Assembly (NCBI GenBank): GCA_029821755.1
Contig: JALGSV010000001.1
Span: 1 to 64,000 of the forward strand
DNA from: Candidatus Zipacnadum vermilionense
GTDB taxonomy: Bacteria; Armatimonadota; Zipacnadia; Zipacnadales; Zipacnadaceae
Length of the DNA: 64,000 bases
Direction of reading: 5' to 3'
The notes under the pieces are model-generated. The model was not told the origin of the DNA. It saw only the letters and a list, made by a program, of their open reading frames with translations, and ran no database searches. Position 1 is the first letter of the stretch, and each line of letters begins with the position of its first letter. Positions 1 through 8,243 of this stretch are shown piece by piece. A program made the translations under genes and the position numbers.

Positions 1-703
1 GTCCGGCGGCTCCGGCCGGGCCAGCCGGCCCCGCGGGCCCGACCGGACCGGCGGCTCCAGCCGGCGCCATGGCAGCGGCCGGCTGACCGGCCGCTGCCGG
101 ATCCGTTCCGGACGCCGGCCCATCCATTGGCGCGGCCCCCGCCGGCTGTTCGGCGGGCATGCCTTGGGCTATCTGCTGGCCCTGCACGTACGCCGCCACG
201 CTATCGTGCCGCGAGAGCACCGTCACCGTCACCAGGAAGCTGGCCATCAGCAGCCCCAGGAGCGCCACCGATCGTCGGCTAAGTGCGGCATCGAGCCACA
301 CGCGCTCCACCCCGCCGGCGTCCGGCAGCGGCGTCTGCCCCCGCATTTGCTTGAGGAAGTGCATCCCCATCAAGAACAGCGCCACGCCCCCCAGCAGCAG
401 GTACAGCCCACCTACGGCGAAGGAGCGGCTGCGGAAGTACTCCCAGCGCAGCTCGTAGTCGAGCTGGCGGATTTGCTGCTTGAGTTGCTCGTTGGCCGGG
501 TCCTGGGTGGCTTGGGCCTGAAGCGAGTCGATCTGGACGGGCTTCATGGGGTCAAGGGTCCGGCTGCGGACCAAGTTGCCCAGCAGAAGCAGGAACACGA
601 CGACGCAGAAGACGGCGGTGACCATGACCGCGCGTGCTAGCGTCCGGTACCACAGCCCGGTGGATCTGCTCTTCTCCACGCTCAAGGTTGCTTCAGCGCT
701 CAT
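1..703 (-). CDS. Membrane protein of unknown function, 3' end outside the window
   Basis: Open minus-strand frame from an ATG at 703 to the window edge, 234 codons with no stop, preceded by GGAGAAGG. The product has a cytoplasmic-looking N-terminus, a hydrophobic segment at about residues 26-46 (AVMVTAVFCVVVFLLLLGN), a polar stretch rich in Gln, and a second hydrophobic segment (SFAVGGLYLLLGGVALFLMG). A third segment (RRSVALLGLLMASFLVTVTV) follows. The visible end is low-complexity Pro/Gly/Ala sequence of PAG/AAG type, collagen-like. No known family recognised. It follows the polyferredoxin gene at 810-2108 after 106 bases that hold a palindromic repeat, so it is probably the next gene of the redox cluster. 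Function is inferred only from context. Confidence 0.75.
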   Translation of the reverse strand, partial: MSAEATLSVEKSRSTGLWYRTLARAVMVTAVFCVVVFLLLLGNLVRSRTLDPMKPVQIDSLQAQATQDPANEQLKQQIRQLDYELRWEYFRSRSFAVGGLYLLLGGVALFLMGMHFLKQMRGQTPLPDAGGVERVWLDAALSRRSVALLGLLMASFLVTVTVLSRHDSVAAYVQGQQIAQGMPAEQPAGAAPMDGPASGTDPAAAGQPAAAMAPAGAAGPVGPAGPAGPAGAAG

Positions 704-720
704 GGGTGACCTTCTCCGTC

Positions 721-796
721 GCGTGGCGCGGGTTATCTAACCCGCGCGGGTGGGATGAAGTGCCTGCGGAGCGCGGGCTAGAAACCCGCGCCACGC
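721..796. repeat. 76-bp palindromic intergenic element
   Basis: The ends are perfect 14-base inverted repeats: GCGTGGCGCGGGTT at 721-734 and its complement at 783-796. Two smaller palindromes lie inside: GCGCGGGTT/AACCCGCGC (726-747) and GCGCGGG/CCCGCGC (771-791, with CTAGAAA between). The same GCGCGGG...CCCGCGC core recurs at 27716-27737 and 57529-57550. It lies between two genes of the minus-strand redox cluster. Confidence 0.8.
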
Positions 797-809
797 GGGA
801 AACGCACCC

Positions 810-2108
810 CTACGTCTCCGCCTCGCCGGCGGCTGCTCTCCACTGCTCAACATCCTCCGCATGTTGCATCGGACAGGCCTCGTAGCACCGGCCGCACAGC
901 AGGCAGGCGCCGGGGTCGGCCTCATAGTCCGTACGATGGCGGCGCACCGACAGTCCGATCAGCTTTAGGCCCAGCACCAGCGCCACCCACGCTCCCAGCA
1001 CCGCCGTACCCGGCGCGAAGCGGGCGCGTAGCGCCGCCGCCGCGGCGTACAGCGTCTCGTTAGGCTGGCCCGTTATATAGAAAGCTTCGCTGGCTAGGGT
1101 GGTTCCCTGGGCGTAGCCCTGCTGCTCCAGCGCGACGCGCTCCGCCAGCGTCACCGTCGGGTGTACGCGCGCCAGAACGCCGCTCGCCCGGTAACCCAAC
1201 CAGCCGCCCAGCGCCAGCATCAAGGGCAGCACGGCCAGCAACGCGGCCAGCCGGGCCTTGCCCTCGCGCCGGGACGTGCCCCGCGGGGCCGGGGTCGGCG
1301 GCTTGATCGCCCCGTAAGGGCAGGCGTCGGCGCACAGGTGGCATTTCACGCAGTCCGTTGGGGTTATCTTAACACGCCACTTGCTCAAAGGCGAGACCAG
1401 TCGTAGTAACGCCCCGTACGGACATAGGAATCGGCAGTACGGCCGGCCCACCACCGTCGCCAGCGCCAGCATCCCTACCCCAAACGCAATCATCCCTCCA
1501 CTTCCTCCCAGACGGAAGAGAGCGATAAAAGGGTCATAGCGACAGATGAGAAAAGTGCTTCCGGTCCAGGCCAGCAAGACCGCGATGCCCAGGTAGAAGA
1601 AGGGGATTAGCCCCAGCGGCTGCTCCAGCCACGCCGGTACGCGCAACGGCCGCAGCAGAACTACCTCCTGCACCGCCCCCAGCGGGCAGACCGCGGCGCA
1701 GAACGCTCGCCCGGCCACTAGCGCCACCATCAATGGCAACAGGAAGAACGCGCCCACCAGGACCGGCAGCTGGTAGCCGCTGTCGGCTAATGCCAGCGCG
1801 ACGTTCTGCGTCGCCCCCACCGGGCAGATGCAGCCGTGCCGGTAGAAGCCGAAGTAGCCCAGCGAGAACAGGGCCAGCAGCCACAGATGCCGCCGCGAGC
1901 GCAGGCGCAGCGCCAGGTAGGCCGCCGCCACCAGCGTCACTACCAGTACCGCCAGGTCGATCCAGCCGAAGATCGCCGCCCGCGGATAAGGCATCTGCAT
2001 CGGCGGAAATTGGTAGCCGCTGGTGAACTGCGGCGGCGGGAAGTTCTCCTCCGCCCCCGCGGCCGCGGGTAGCACCAGGGCCAGGATGTAAAAGGGCAGA
2101 CGCTTCAT
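810..2108 (-). CDS. NapH/NosR-like membrane polyferredoxin (4Fe-4S)
   Basis: A 432-residue protein with an N-terminal signal-like helix (MKRLPFYILALVLPAAAGAE) and several later membrane segments (about 46-66, 115-142, 170-188, 206-222). Paired-Cys motifs of the NapH/CcoG type are at residues 103-105 (CICPVGA), 147-151 (CAAVCPLGA) and 235-239 (CRFLCPYGA). A CxxCxxCxxxCP ferredoxin cluster is at 263-273 and a second one (CLLCGRCYEACP) near the C-terminus. Such proteins pass electrons between the quinone pool and periplasmic partners. The start at 2108 is chosen because the upstream extension to 2225 has no homology-like character and would bury the signal sequence. It lies 25 bases after the ferredoxin gene, so it should be co-transcribed. 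The electron acceptor is not evident. Confidence 0.85.
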   Translation of the reverse strand: MKRLPFYILALVLPAAAGAEENFPPPQFTSGYQFPPMQMPYPRAAIFGWIDLAVLVVTLVAAAYLALRLRSRRHLWLLALFSLGYFGFYRHGCICPVGATQNVALALADSGYQLPVLVGAFFLLPLMVALVAGRAFCAAVCPLGAVQEVVLLRPLRVPAWLEQPLGLIPFFYLGIAVLLAWTGSTFLICRYDPFIALFRLGGSGGMIAFGVGMLALATVVGRPYCRFLCPYGALLRLVSPLSKWRVKITPTDCVKCHLCADACPYGAIKPPTPAPRGTSRREGKARLAALLAVLPLMLALGGWLGYRASGVLARVHPTVTLAERVALEQQGYAQGTTLASEAFYITGQPNETLYAAAAALRARFAPGTAVLGAWVALVLGLKLIGLSVRRHRTDYEADPGACLLCGRCYEACPMQHAEDVEQWRAAAGEAET

Positions 2109-2133
2109 GCTGCACCGACGTACGCGGCGACGC

Positions 2134-2709
2134 TCACCCGCTGGCCTTTCTGGTCTTGAGTATGTATGGCTTGGACCTGGGCACGCGGACGAAAGCCTGG
2201 GCCGGGCAGGCCGTGGCGATGGCACACTGGTTGCAGTTCAGGCAGCGGTCGTGGCGCACCTGTAGGTACAGGGCACCGTTACCGTACGCCTCGCAGCCCT
2301 TGACGCACTTGGCGCAGCCGATGCAGCGCGGTTCGTCGATCATGTACTGGTAGTATGGCTCTTCCACGAAGCGGCGCCGGATGGCATCAGTGGGACACCG
2401 CACATTCTCGGCGCCGGTGCCGTCATCGGGCCGCTGATCGCGGAAGAAGCCGAAGCACAGCTTGCAGTAGCCGCACATGGCGTACTGGTGTACGCACTTG
2501 ACCGCGGAGGGGGTCAGCACGCACTCGGTCGCGCACTGGCCGCACTGGGTGCATTTTTCCGGGTCAATCTGCCAGACCATCTCCTCGGCCTCGCCCCGGC
2601 TGAGCACCGCTCCCAGGCCGCCGCTGAACAGCAGCAGCCCGGCGGCGCGCAGGGCCTCGCGGAGGAATTCGCGCCGGGTTCTTTTCGGGGGGGAGTCGGG
2701 CATGATCAC
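2134..2709 (-). CDS. Tat-exported polyferredoxin, 4Fe-4S
   Basis: 191 residues from a GTG at 2709 that overlaps the previous stop as GTGA. An ATG two codons later (2703), six bases after GAGGG, is an equally good start. A twin-arginine signal is visible at residues 11-16 (TRREFL) followed by a hydrophobic run. Ferredoxin motifs: C53-C56-C59-C63, C72/C79/C82/C85 plus C105, C129-C132-C135-C139, and C156-C159-C162-C168, so four clusters are possible. This resembles NrfC/DmsB-type electron-transfer subunits. It probably works outside the membrane with the NapH-like protein encoded next, carrying electrons to an enzyme not identified here. Confidence 0.85.
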   Translation of the reverse strand: MIMPDSPPKRTRREFLREALRAAGLLLFSGGLGAVLSRGEAEEMVWQIDPEKCTQCGQCATECVLTPSAVKCVHQYAMCGYCKLCFGFFRDQRPDDGTGAENVRCPTDAIRRRFVEEPYYQYMIDEPRCIGCAKCVKGCEAYGNGALYLQVRHDRCLNCNQCAIATACPAQAFVRVPRSKPYILKTRKASG

Positions 2710-2954
2710 CCCTCCCCTCCGGGTAGCGCAGCCTTCCCAGCCGGCGCCGTAGTCTCAATATTGCGGTTCGCCTCGCGTTCCGGCAAGCTGCAGTCGGCAT
2801 AGGCCGGGCATCCCGTGCAGGCCTCCCCGTACAGGCAGCGGCTTCCCGACCGGCCCACCAGCCAGCCGCCACCGAGCAGCAGCGCTCCCAGAACCAAGCT
2901 TCGCGCCAGGCTGCGCAGAAACTCCCGCCGGTCTATCGTGGGCTCCTTGCTCAC
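2706..2954 (-). CDS. Small twin-arginine Cys-motif protein
   Basis: 82 residues from a GTG at 2954 that overlaps the stop of the NHL-repeat gene (GTGA); its own stop overlaps the next start in the same way. The N-terminus carries a Tat-like signal (TIDRREFLRSLARS, then a hydrophobic helix of about 18 residues). After it comes a compact Cys motif, CLYGEACTGCPAYADC (C-x5-C-x2-C-x5-C), which could bind an iron-sulfur cluster or another metal. The rest is short and polar. The back-to-back translational coupling with the flanking genes shows it is a real gene of this redox cluster. Its exact role is unknown. Confidence 0.7.
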   Translation of the reverse strand: MSKEPTIDRREFLRSLARSLVLGALLLGGGWLVGRSGSRCLYGEACTGCPAYADCSLPEREANRNIETTAPAGKAALPGGEG

Positions 2955-3958
2955 TCGCTCGACTCCTGCTTGGGCGCAAATACGCGCACGGTGCGGCGGG
3001 TCGGGTCCAGGACGAAGATGCGTTCCTGCTTGTCGGTGGCCAGACTCAGGCCTTTCGTGTCCGGCTGGAAGGCCTCCGGCCCGGCCACTACGGCGTCCAG
3101 CTTCCCCTCCGGCGTGTAGACCTTGACCCGGGGAGTGCCCTTCTCGGCAGTTACTACCCGGCGGTCGGGCAGCGCCGCCAGGTGGGTCGGGTTGCAGCAT
3201 CCGGCGAAATCCTCCACGGCGCTACCCGCCTGACCCCAGGCTCCGCGGAACACCCCCTCAACCGTCACCAAGTTCACCGTGTGTTCCCCCGGATTGGCGA
3301 TGAGTACCATCCCGTCGCGGCTCAGCGCCAGTCCCAAGTAGGGGCTGGGCACCACCAGTGCCGGCATTCGTCCCCCCGCGCCCTTCCCGCCCAGGCGCGC
3401 CAGAATCTCGCCGCGCGGGTTATACCGCAGGGCCGCCCTGTTGCCCGCGTCGGCCACCCAGACGTTGTGGCCGTCGGTAGCGATGGCGGTCAGGAAAGCT
3501 CGCAGCCCCAGCGGCTCCCACTTGGCTTGCAGGCGGCCGCTTCGGTCGTACACCCCCACGTAGTCGCGGAACCCCACGTAGATCGTCCCGTCCCGCGCCA
3601 CCGTTAGACAGTGGGGTATCGCCGGGAGCGGGTACTCCTCGTCGGACTTGCCCGCCAGGAAGATGCGCAGTTTGCGATCGCCAGCCATGTACAGCCGCTC
3701 GTCCGGACCGACTGCTATCGCCCGCGGTTGCTGCAGGCCGGTCGGGATCTCCGTGCCCTCGGTATACTTGCTCTCTTGCGCCGGTGTGGGCAGGCGCGTC
3801 GAATCGGCGGGGAGGACGGGCGGGTTGGCGATCACTCCTGCGCGCTGGAGGGTCATGTAGGCGGCCAGCGCCCCCAGGATCACCACGACCACGGCCGGTC
3901 CATACCAATGCGCCCTCGCTCCCGAGGGCGTTGGGGCCTTCTTCTTAGGCTCTTCCAT
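2951..3958 (-). CDS. Membrane-anchored NHL-repeat beta-propeller
   Basis: 335 residues. One N-terminal membrane anchor (residues about 20-38, YGPAVVVVILGALAAYMTL) is followed by repeated blades of NHL/YVTN type, for example LQQPRAIAVGPDERLYMA, LTVARDGTIYVG, LTAIATDGHNVWVADAGN, LGLALSRDGMVLIANPG and THLAALPDRRVVTAEKG. The propeller therefore sits outside the cytoplasm, tethered to the membrane. A CC pair in GCCNPTH is a possible metal or haem-independent redox site. Such a pair also occurs in NHL proteins linked to electron-transfer clusters, but this is inference. It lies between the PQQ-propeller gene (33 bases upstream) and the Cys-rich Tat protein (overlap of four bases). Confidence 0.8.
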   Translation of the reverse strand: MEEPKKKAPTPSGARAHWYGPAVVVVILGALAAYMTLQRAGVIANPPVLPADSTRLPTPAQESKYTEGTEIPTGLQQPRAIAVGPDERLYMAGDRKLRIFLAGKSDEEYPLPAIPHCLTVARDGTIYVGFRDYVGVYDRSGRLQAKWEPLGLRAFLTAIATDGHNVWVADAGNRAALRYNPRGEILARLGGKGAGGRMPALVVPSPYLGLALSRDGMVLIANPGEHTVNLVTVEGVFRGAWGQAGSAVEDFAGCCNPTHLAALPDRRVVTAEKGTPRVKVYTPEGKLDAVVAGPEAFQPDTKGLSLATDKQERIFVLDPTRRTVRVFAPKQESSE

Positions 3959-3990
3959 AGTGTTTGACCCCGTGGCGGGGAGTTAGGTTC

Positions 3991-5481
3991 CTACCCCGCC
4001 ACGTTCAGGCACACCATCTTGGTCAGGTCCCGCGCCACCAGCTTCCCGGCGGTCAGCACCAATGGCCCCCAGGCCTCACTGCCGCTCAGGACCTTGGTCG
4101 TGGCTAGTGGCTTGAAGGCGGAGGGACTAACTTCCGCGAGGGTCAACTTCCCGGTATCGTTGAGCAAGTACATCAACCCACCCGGGGCCATGACGTACGG
4201 CCCCAGGCCGAAGCGTTGCGTCGGTCCGCTCTTCCATTGCTCCTTCCCGTCCAGGTCCATGCAGACCAGTTGCCCGTTCTCCAGGACCCCATACAGGTAG
4301 CCGCCGGACAGGATGGGTGTCTGCTGCTTGCTGCTGAAGGTCCCGGTCTTGGTGCGGTAAAGGGTCTGTACCGAGTTGCCCGACACCTTGATCATCATCG
4401 AACCGGCGTTGTAGCCGCCAGTGAGAAACACTCGCCCATCCCCGATGGAGATGGCCGTGGGGATAGTGGCGGTGCTGACCCGCCATTCCCTCGTCTGCCA
4501 CAGAATCTTGCCGGTGGCGGCATCCACGCTGGCCACGCCGCCGTGGGCCACGTAGATGTACTGGTGCTTGCCGCCGATGTCCGCCACGCAGATGGAGGCG
4601 TGGCTCTGCGACCACGGGGGGGGGCCGGTGGAGTTGGGTGTCTCCCACACCACCTTGCCACTGGCCAGGTCCACGGCGATCATCAGGGCGCGTCCGGCGG
4701 GAGCCAGGATGGCTCGATCGCCGTCAATGAGCGGGCACTGCCCGGCGTACCACTCCGGGACCTTCGCCCCGTATTGCTTGACCAGGTCCATCTGCCACCG
4801 CACTTTGCCGCTGTCGGCCTCGGCGCAGACCACCACGGCGCTGGGCCCGAAGGTGACTACGTACTTATCGGTCACTGCCGGGACGGTCCGCGACATCCCG
4901 TGGTTGCGCTTGATGGGGTTTGGATAGGCGTAGGTCCAGATATCTTGGCCGTCGGCGAAGGACATGCAGCGCAGCACGTCTTGGTTGTTGACCCAGTCTA
5001 GGATGTACATCCGTCCCTTGCGGACGGCTGGGGCGGTATAGCCCTCGCCCAATTGCCGTGACCAGACCACGGGCGGCCCGCCCTGCGGCCAGGAGCGCGC
5101 GAGACGCACCTTCTCGGTGCTGATATTGTCCCGGTTAGGCCCGCGGAACCAGGGCCAGAAGCCCGGCACGTTGCTCGCCACTGCTCCCGTGGAGACGGTC
5201 CCGCCCCCGGTCGTGGCCGCCCCTCCGGCCGTCGGGGCCGCCGCGGGACCGGCGGAAGCGGCGGGAGCGGCCAGCGTAGCCTCCGGCTGGGGGGCAGCCG
5301 CCAGCGCTGCTACCTCAGGCTCGGGGGTAGGCATGCGGGCTTGGATATCCGCCGGGGGTGCGCTGCCTCGCATCCAGAACGCAATGGCCACCCCGGCGGC
5401 CAACGCCAGCACCACCGGGAGGCCCACCGTGATGAGCAACTCCACCCGATTCGCATTCCGACTCAGTTTTAGCTTGCTCAT
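3991..5481 (-). CDS. Membrane-anchored PQQ-type beta-propeller protein
   Basis: 496 residues from the ATG at 5481, which has GGGAGAG six bases upstream; the alternative at 5499 has no such site. An N-terminal anchor (VELLITVGLPVVLALAAGVA) is followed by an Ala/Pro/Gly-rich linker to about residue 105, then a propeller with PQQ-like blades (PGFWPWFRGPNRDN, GKVRWQMD, GKVVWETP, TGKILWQT, KEQWKSG). This is the BamB/alcohol-dehydrogenase-like fold. Catalytic residues of true quinoprotein dehydrogenases are not evident, so binding or scaffolding is more likely than enzymatic work. It is the first gene of the minus-strand cluster and lies directly behind a good promoter. Confidence 0.85.
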   Translation of the reverse strand: MSKLKLSRNANRVELLITVGLPVVLALAAGVAIAFWMRGSAPPADIQARMPTPEPEVAALAAAPQPEATLAAPAASAGPAAAPTAGGAATTGGGTVSTGAVASNVPGFWPWFRGPNRDNISTEKVRLARSWPQGGPPVVWSRQLGEGYTAPAVRKGRMYILDWVNNQDVLRCMSFADGQDIWTYAYPNPIKRNHGMSRTVPAVTDKYVVTFGPSAVVVCAEADSGKVRWQMDLVKQYGAKVPEWYAGQCPLIDGDRAILAPAGRALMIAVDLASGKVVWETPNSTGPPPWSQSHASICVADIGGKHQYIYVAHGGVASVDAATGKILWQTREWRVSTATIPTAISIGDGRVFLTGGYNAGSMMIKVSGNSVQTLYRTKTGTFSSKQQTPILSGGYLYGVLENGQLVCMDLDGKEQWKSGPTQRFGLGPYVMAPGGLMYLLNDTGKLTLAEVSPSAFKPLATTKVLSGSEAWGPLVLTAGKLVARDLTKMVCLNVAG

Positions 5482-5492
5482 CGTCTCTCCCG

Positions 5493-5521
5493 TGTACAAT
5501 ACAACGCGCTCTTGATATAAT
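5493..5521 (+). promoter_or_regulatory. Sigma70-like promoter for the 5678 gene
   Basis: TGTACA at 5493-5498 and a perfect TATAAT at 5516-5521, 17 bases apart. It would give a leader of about 150 bases before the PQQ gene. It overlaps the divergent promoter of the minus-strand cluster. Confidence 0.5.
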
Positions 5522-5548
5522 AATGCACGTCGTGCCTATACCTGTCAA
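5520..5548 (-). promoter_or_regulatory. Sigma70-like promoter for the redox cluster
   Basis: On the minus strand, a perfect TTGACA (5543-5548) is followed after 17 bases by CATTAT (5520-5525). An 11-base palindrome, GCACGTCGTGC (5525-5535), lies in the spacer and could be an operator. The start codon served is at 5481. Confidence 0.55.
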
Positions 5549-5677
5549 GCGACGCTGCCCAACGCTGCAAGGACGCCGCCGCCGGTGGGGGCAGCACTCC
5601 GTGTGCTGCCCGCAAGTCGTTGCTGCTGACCACCTGGCCGCTGGCGTTCCTCTGCTGTCTGGGGAGGCAGTCCCCTC

Positions 5678-7099
5678 ATGAAAGGGTCTGATATGCGTAA
5701 CCGATCGTCCTTGTTTACCTGCCTCGCGTTCCTCCTGCTAATTTGTTCCGCCGGCGCCCTCTCGGCCGAAGTGGTCGGCTGGCGTACCGATGGCACGGGC
5801 CGCTATCCCGACGCCACGCCGCCGACCGCGTGGTCGAAGGATACCGGCGTTGTCTGGTCTGTCCCCCTGCCCGGCCCTACCGCCAGCAGCGCCAACAACA
5901 GCCTCCCCGTGATCGTAGGCGACCGCCTGTTTGTCTCCTGCGAACCGACGGATCTGGTCTGCGTGAACCTCGCCGACGGCGAAATCCTCTGGCGGAAGAG
6001 CAACACCTATGAGGAGGCGCTGTCCGCCGAGGAGGTAGCACAGATGAAGGCGGACGAGGCTGCTGCGGTGCCGATCCGGGCCGAATTGAAGGCCCTGGAA
6101 GGGGAACTGGCCAAACTCAAGGACGCCCTCAACGAGGACCCCAACGACGCCGACCTTAAGGCTCAGCAGACCGCCGCGCAAGAGAAGCAGACCGACCTGA
6201 ACAAGCAGCTCCGGCCGCTGCTGCGCTTCGCGCTGCCGATAACGCATTCCTGGAACGGTTATTCCAGTGCTACCCCGGTGACCGACGGACAAAGCGTCTG
6301 GGTGTCGTTCGGCACCGGCGTGGTGGTCTGTTACGACCTGGAGGGCAATCGCAAATGGGCGCGTTTGGTGGAGAAGCCCAGTCACGGCTGGGGTGTGAGT
6401 TCCTCGCCCGTACTGGCCGGCGACCGCCTGCTGGTGAACCTGCTCAACACCACCGCTCTCAACCCGGTCACCGGCGAGACCGTCTGGACCGCCCCCACCA
6501 GCATGTACTGGGGCACCCCGGTGGTCAGCAAGATTGCCGACGTACCCGTTGCTTTCACTCCTTTCGGGCAGATCCTCCGGCTTAGCGATGGGGAGATACT
6601 CCAGAAGGACCTTTTCCGCTTGGACTTCAACTCCCCCATCCTGCAGGGGGATACGGTCTACTACTTCCAGATCCCCGGCGCCGCCAGCCGGGCGGGTCAG
6701 GCCTTGAAGGTCCCGGCCGAAGCCGCCGACGAACTGCAGATCAAGGGCTCCTGGAAGGGCCGCGACGAGCGCTTCTACGGCAGCCCGGTGTTTGACGACG
6801 GATTGCTGTACTGCGCCAACCATCTCAACACCCTGATCTGCGCCGACGCGGTCACGGGCCAGGTGGTGTACTACCAGAAGCTCGGTCTGGGCGGGCAGGT
6901 CTTCGGCAGCGTCTGTTTCGCCGGCGGGCTGCTCTACGTCACTAGCGATAATGGCAACACGGTCATCGTCAAGCCCGGCCGCACTTACGAAGAGGTCGCT
7001 CGCAATTCTTTGGGCGAGACTGTCCGTTCCGTACCGGTCTTCGCCGGCAGCCGCATGTACGTACACGGATACAAGAACCTGTGGTGCATCGGGCAATAA
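5678..7099 (+). CDS. Exported PQQ-type beta-propeller protein with coiled-coil insert
   Basis: 473 residues, with a signal peptide (LFTCLAFLLLICSAGALSAE). An ATG at 5693 preceded by AAAGGG is an alternative start. PQQ-like blades include TGVVWSVPLPG, DGEILWRK, GNRKWARL, TGETVWTAP and TGQVVYYQK. Residues about 110-175 form a long charged helix pair rich in Glu, Lys and Ala that looks like a coiled coil inserted between blades one and two. The ligand is unknown; the family includes BamB and quinoprotein-like proteins. It is divergent from the redox cluster and probably monocistronic. Confidence 0.85.
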   Translation: MKGSDMRNRSSLFTCLAFLLLICSAGALSAEVVGWRTDGTGRYPDATPPTAWSKDTGVVWSVPLPGPTASSANNSLPVIVGDRLFVSCEPTDLVCVNLADGEILWRKSNTYEEALSAEEVAQMKADEAAAVPIRAELKALEGELAKLKDALNEDPNDADLKAQQTAAQEKQTDLNKQLRPLLRFALPITHSWNGYSSATPVTDGQSVWVSFGTGVVVCYDLEGNRKWARLVEKPSHGWGVSSSPVLAGDRLLVNLLNTTALNPVTGETVWTAPTSMYWGTPVVSKIADVPVAFTPFGQILRLSDGEILQKDLFRLDFNSPILQGDTVYYFQIPGAASRAGQALKVPAEAADELQIKGSWKGRDERFYGSPVFDDGLLYCANHLNTLICADAVTGQVVYYQKLGLGGQVFGSVCFAGGLLYVTSDNGNTVIVKPGRTYEEVARNSLGETVRSVPVFAGSRMYVHGYKNLWCIGQ

Positions 7100-7208
7100 C
7101 GGCGGAGGGACGCCTCGGGTGGGAGCGGAGGTGGGGTGCGTCTGAGCACACAATCTCTGCCCTGCCGGGTCGGTGCGCCCCGCGCTTACTCAAGGAGATG
7201 CTCGTCTC

Positions 7209-8243
7209 ATGCAAGCCCTAGTCAAGACCCAAAAGGGCGTCGGATTCCTAGAACTCCGCGAGGTCCCCGAACCGGTCGCCGGCCCCGGGGAGGCGCTGAT
7301 CGAGGTCAAGGCCTGTGGCATCTGTGGCACGGATATCCATGTCAAGCACGATACCTTCCCCTACTGGCCCCCGGTGATCCTGGGCCATGAGTTCGCGGGG
7401 GAGGTCGTGGCGCTCGGGCCAGGTGTGGAGGGTATCGAGGTCGGGGCCCGCGTGGTCGGCGAGCCGCATACGCGGCACTGCGGCCACTGCTACCTTTGCC
7501 GCACCGGCAACATCCAGATATGCGCCGCCAAGCGCTCGCCGGGGTGGGGGATAGACGGGGCCTTCGCCAAGTACGTGGTCATGCCCCCCAAGCTGCTGCA
7601 CCGGATTCCCGACACCATGTCCTACGAGGAAGCGGCTGTGGTGGAGCCGACGGCGAACGTCGTGACCGACTTGATCGAGCGGACCGGCGTGGTGGCCGGC
7701 GACTTCGTGGTAGTCTTGGGTCCCGGTCCCATCGGCCTGCTGGCCGCGATGGCCGCCCGTGCTGCCGGCGCACGCCACGTCGTCATCATCGGCACCCCGG
7801 TGGACGAGGAAGTGCGCCTGTCCAAGGCGCGTGAGCTGGGTATAGATACAGTCCTCAACGTGGGGGAGAGCAATCCGCTGGAGGTGGTCCTGGAGCTGAC
7901 CGGGGGCTGGGGAGCAGACGTGGTGGCCGAGTGCAGCGGGGCCGCTTCGGCCATCGCTTCCGCTGTTGATCTGGTGCGCAAGATGGGTAGACTATGCGCG
8001 ATAGGCTTGTCCGGTAAAGACAAGCTGGACTTCCCCTGGGATAAGGCGATGGCCAAGGTGTGCACCTTGACCTTCAACATGTCCACGCAGTACACCAGTT
8101 GGGACCGCACCATCGCCCTGATCGCCACCGGCCAGATCCCGGTCGCGAAGATCATCTCCCACCGAGAGCCGCTAGCGAACTGGGAGCAGGTATTCGCGGA
8201 CGTCGAGGCGCAAAAGGCGCTGAAGGCTTTGCTGATACCGTAG
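7209..8243 (+). CDS. Zinc-dependent medium-chain alcohol/polyol dehydrogenase
   Basis: 344 residues from the ATG at 7209 (AAGGAG at a good distance). The MDR family is shown by the catalytic-zinc region (CGICGTDIH, then GHEFAGEVV), a structural-zinc Cys set around HCGHCYLCRTGNIQIC, and a Rossmann motif (VLGPGPIGLLAAMAARAAGA). It is closest in style to sorbitol/threonine dehydrogenases, which oxidise a secondary alcohol of a sugar or polyol with NAD(P). Followed 75 bases later by a Gfo/Idh/MocA oxidoreductase, and then by the RuBisCO-like protein gene, so a sugar-catabolic step is likely. The substrate cannot be told from sequence alone. Confidence 0.88.
   Translation: MQALVKTQKGVGFLELREVPEPVAGPGEALIEVKACGICGTDIHVKHDTFPYWPPVILGHEFAGEVVALGPGVEGIEVGARVVGEPHTRHCGHCYLCRTGNIQICAAKRSPGWGIDGAFAKYVVMPPKLLHRIPDTMSYEEAAVVEPTANVVTDLIERTGVVAGDFVVVLGPGPIGLLAAMAARAAGARHVVIIGTPVDEEVRLSKARELGIDTVLNVGESNPLEVVLELTGGWGADVVAECSGAASAIASAVDLVRKMGRLCAIGLSGKDKLDFPWDKAMAKVCTLTFNMSTQYTSWDRTIALIATGQIPVAKIISHREPLANWEQVFADVEAQKALKALLIP

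Noticed and set aside
159-640. Plus-strand open frames near the left edge
   Set aside because: The minus strand here reads a continuous membrane protein with a ribosome site; the plus frames have Arg/His/Pro-rich shadow composition.
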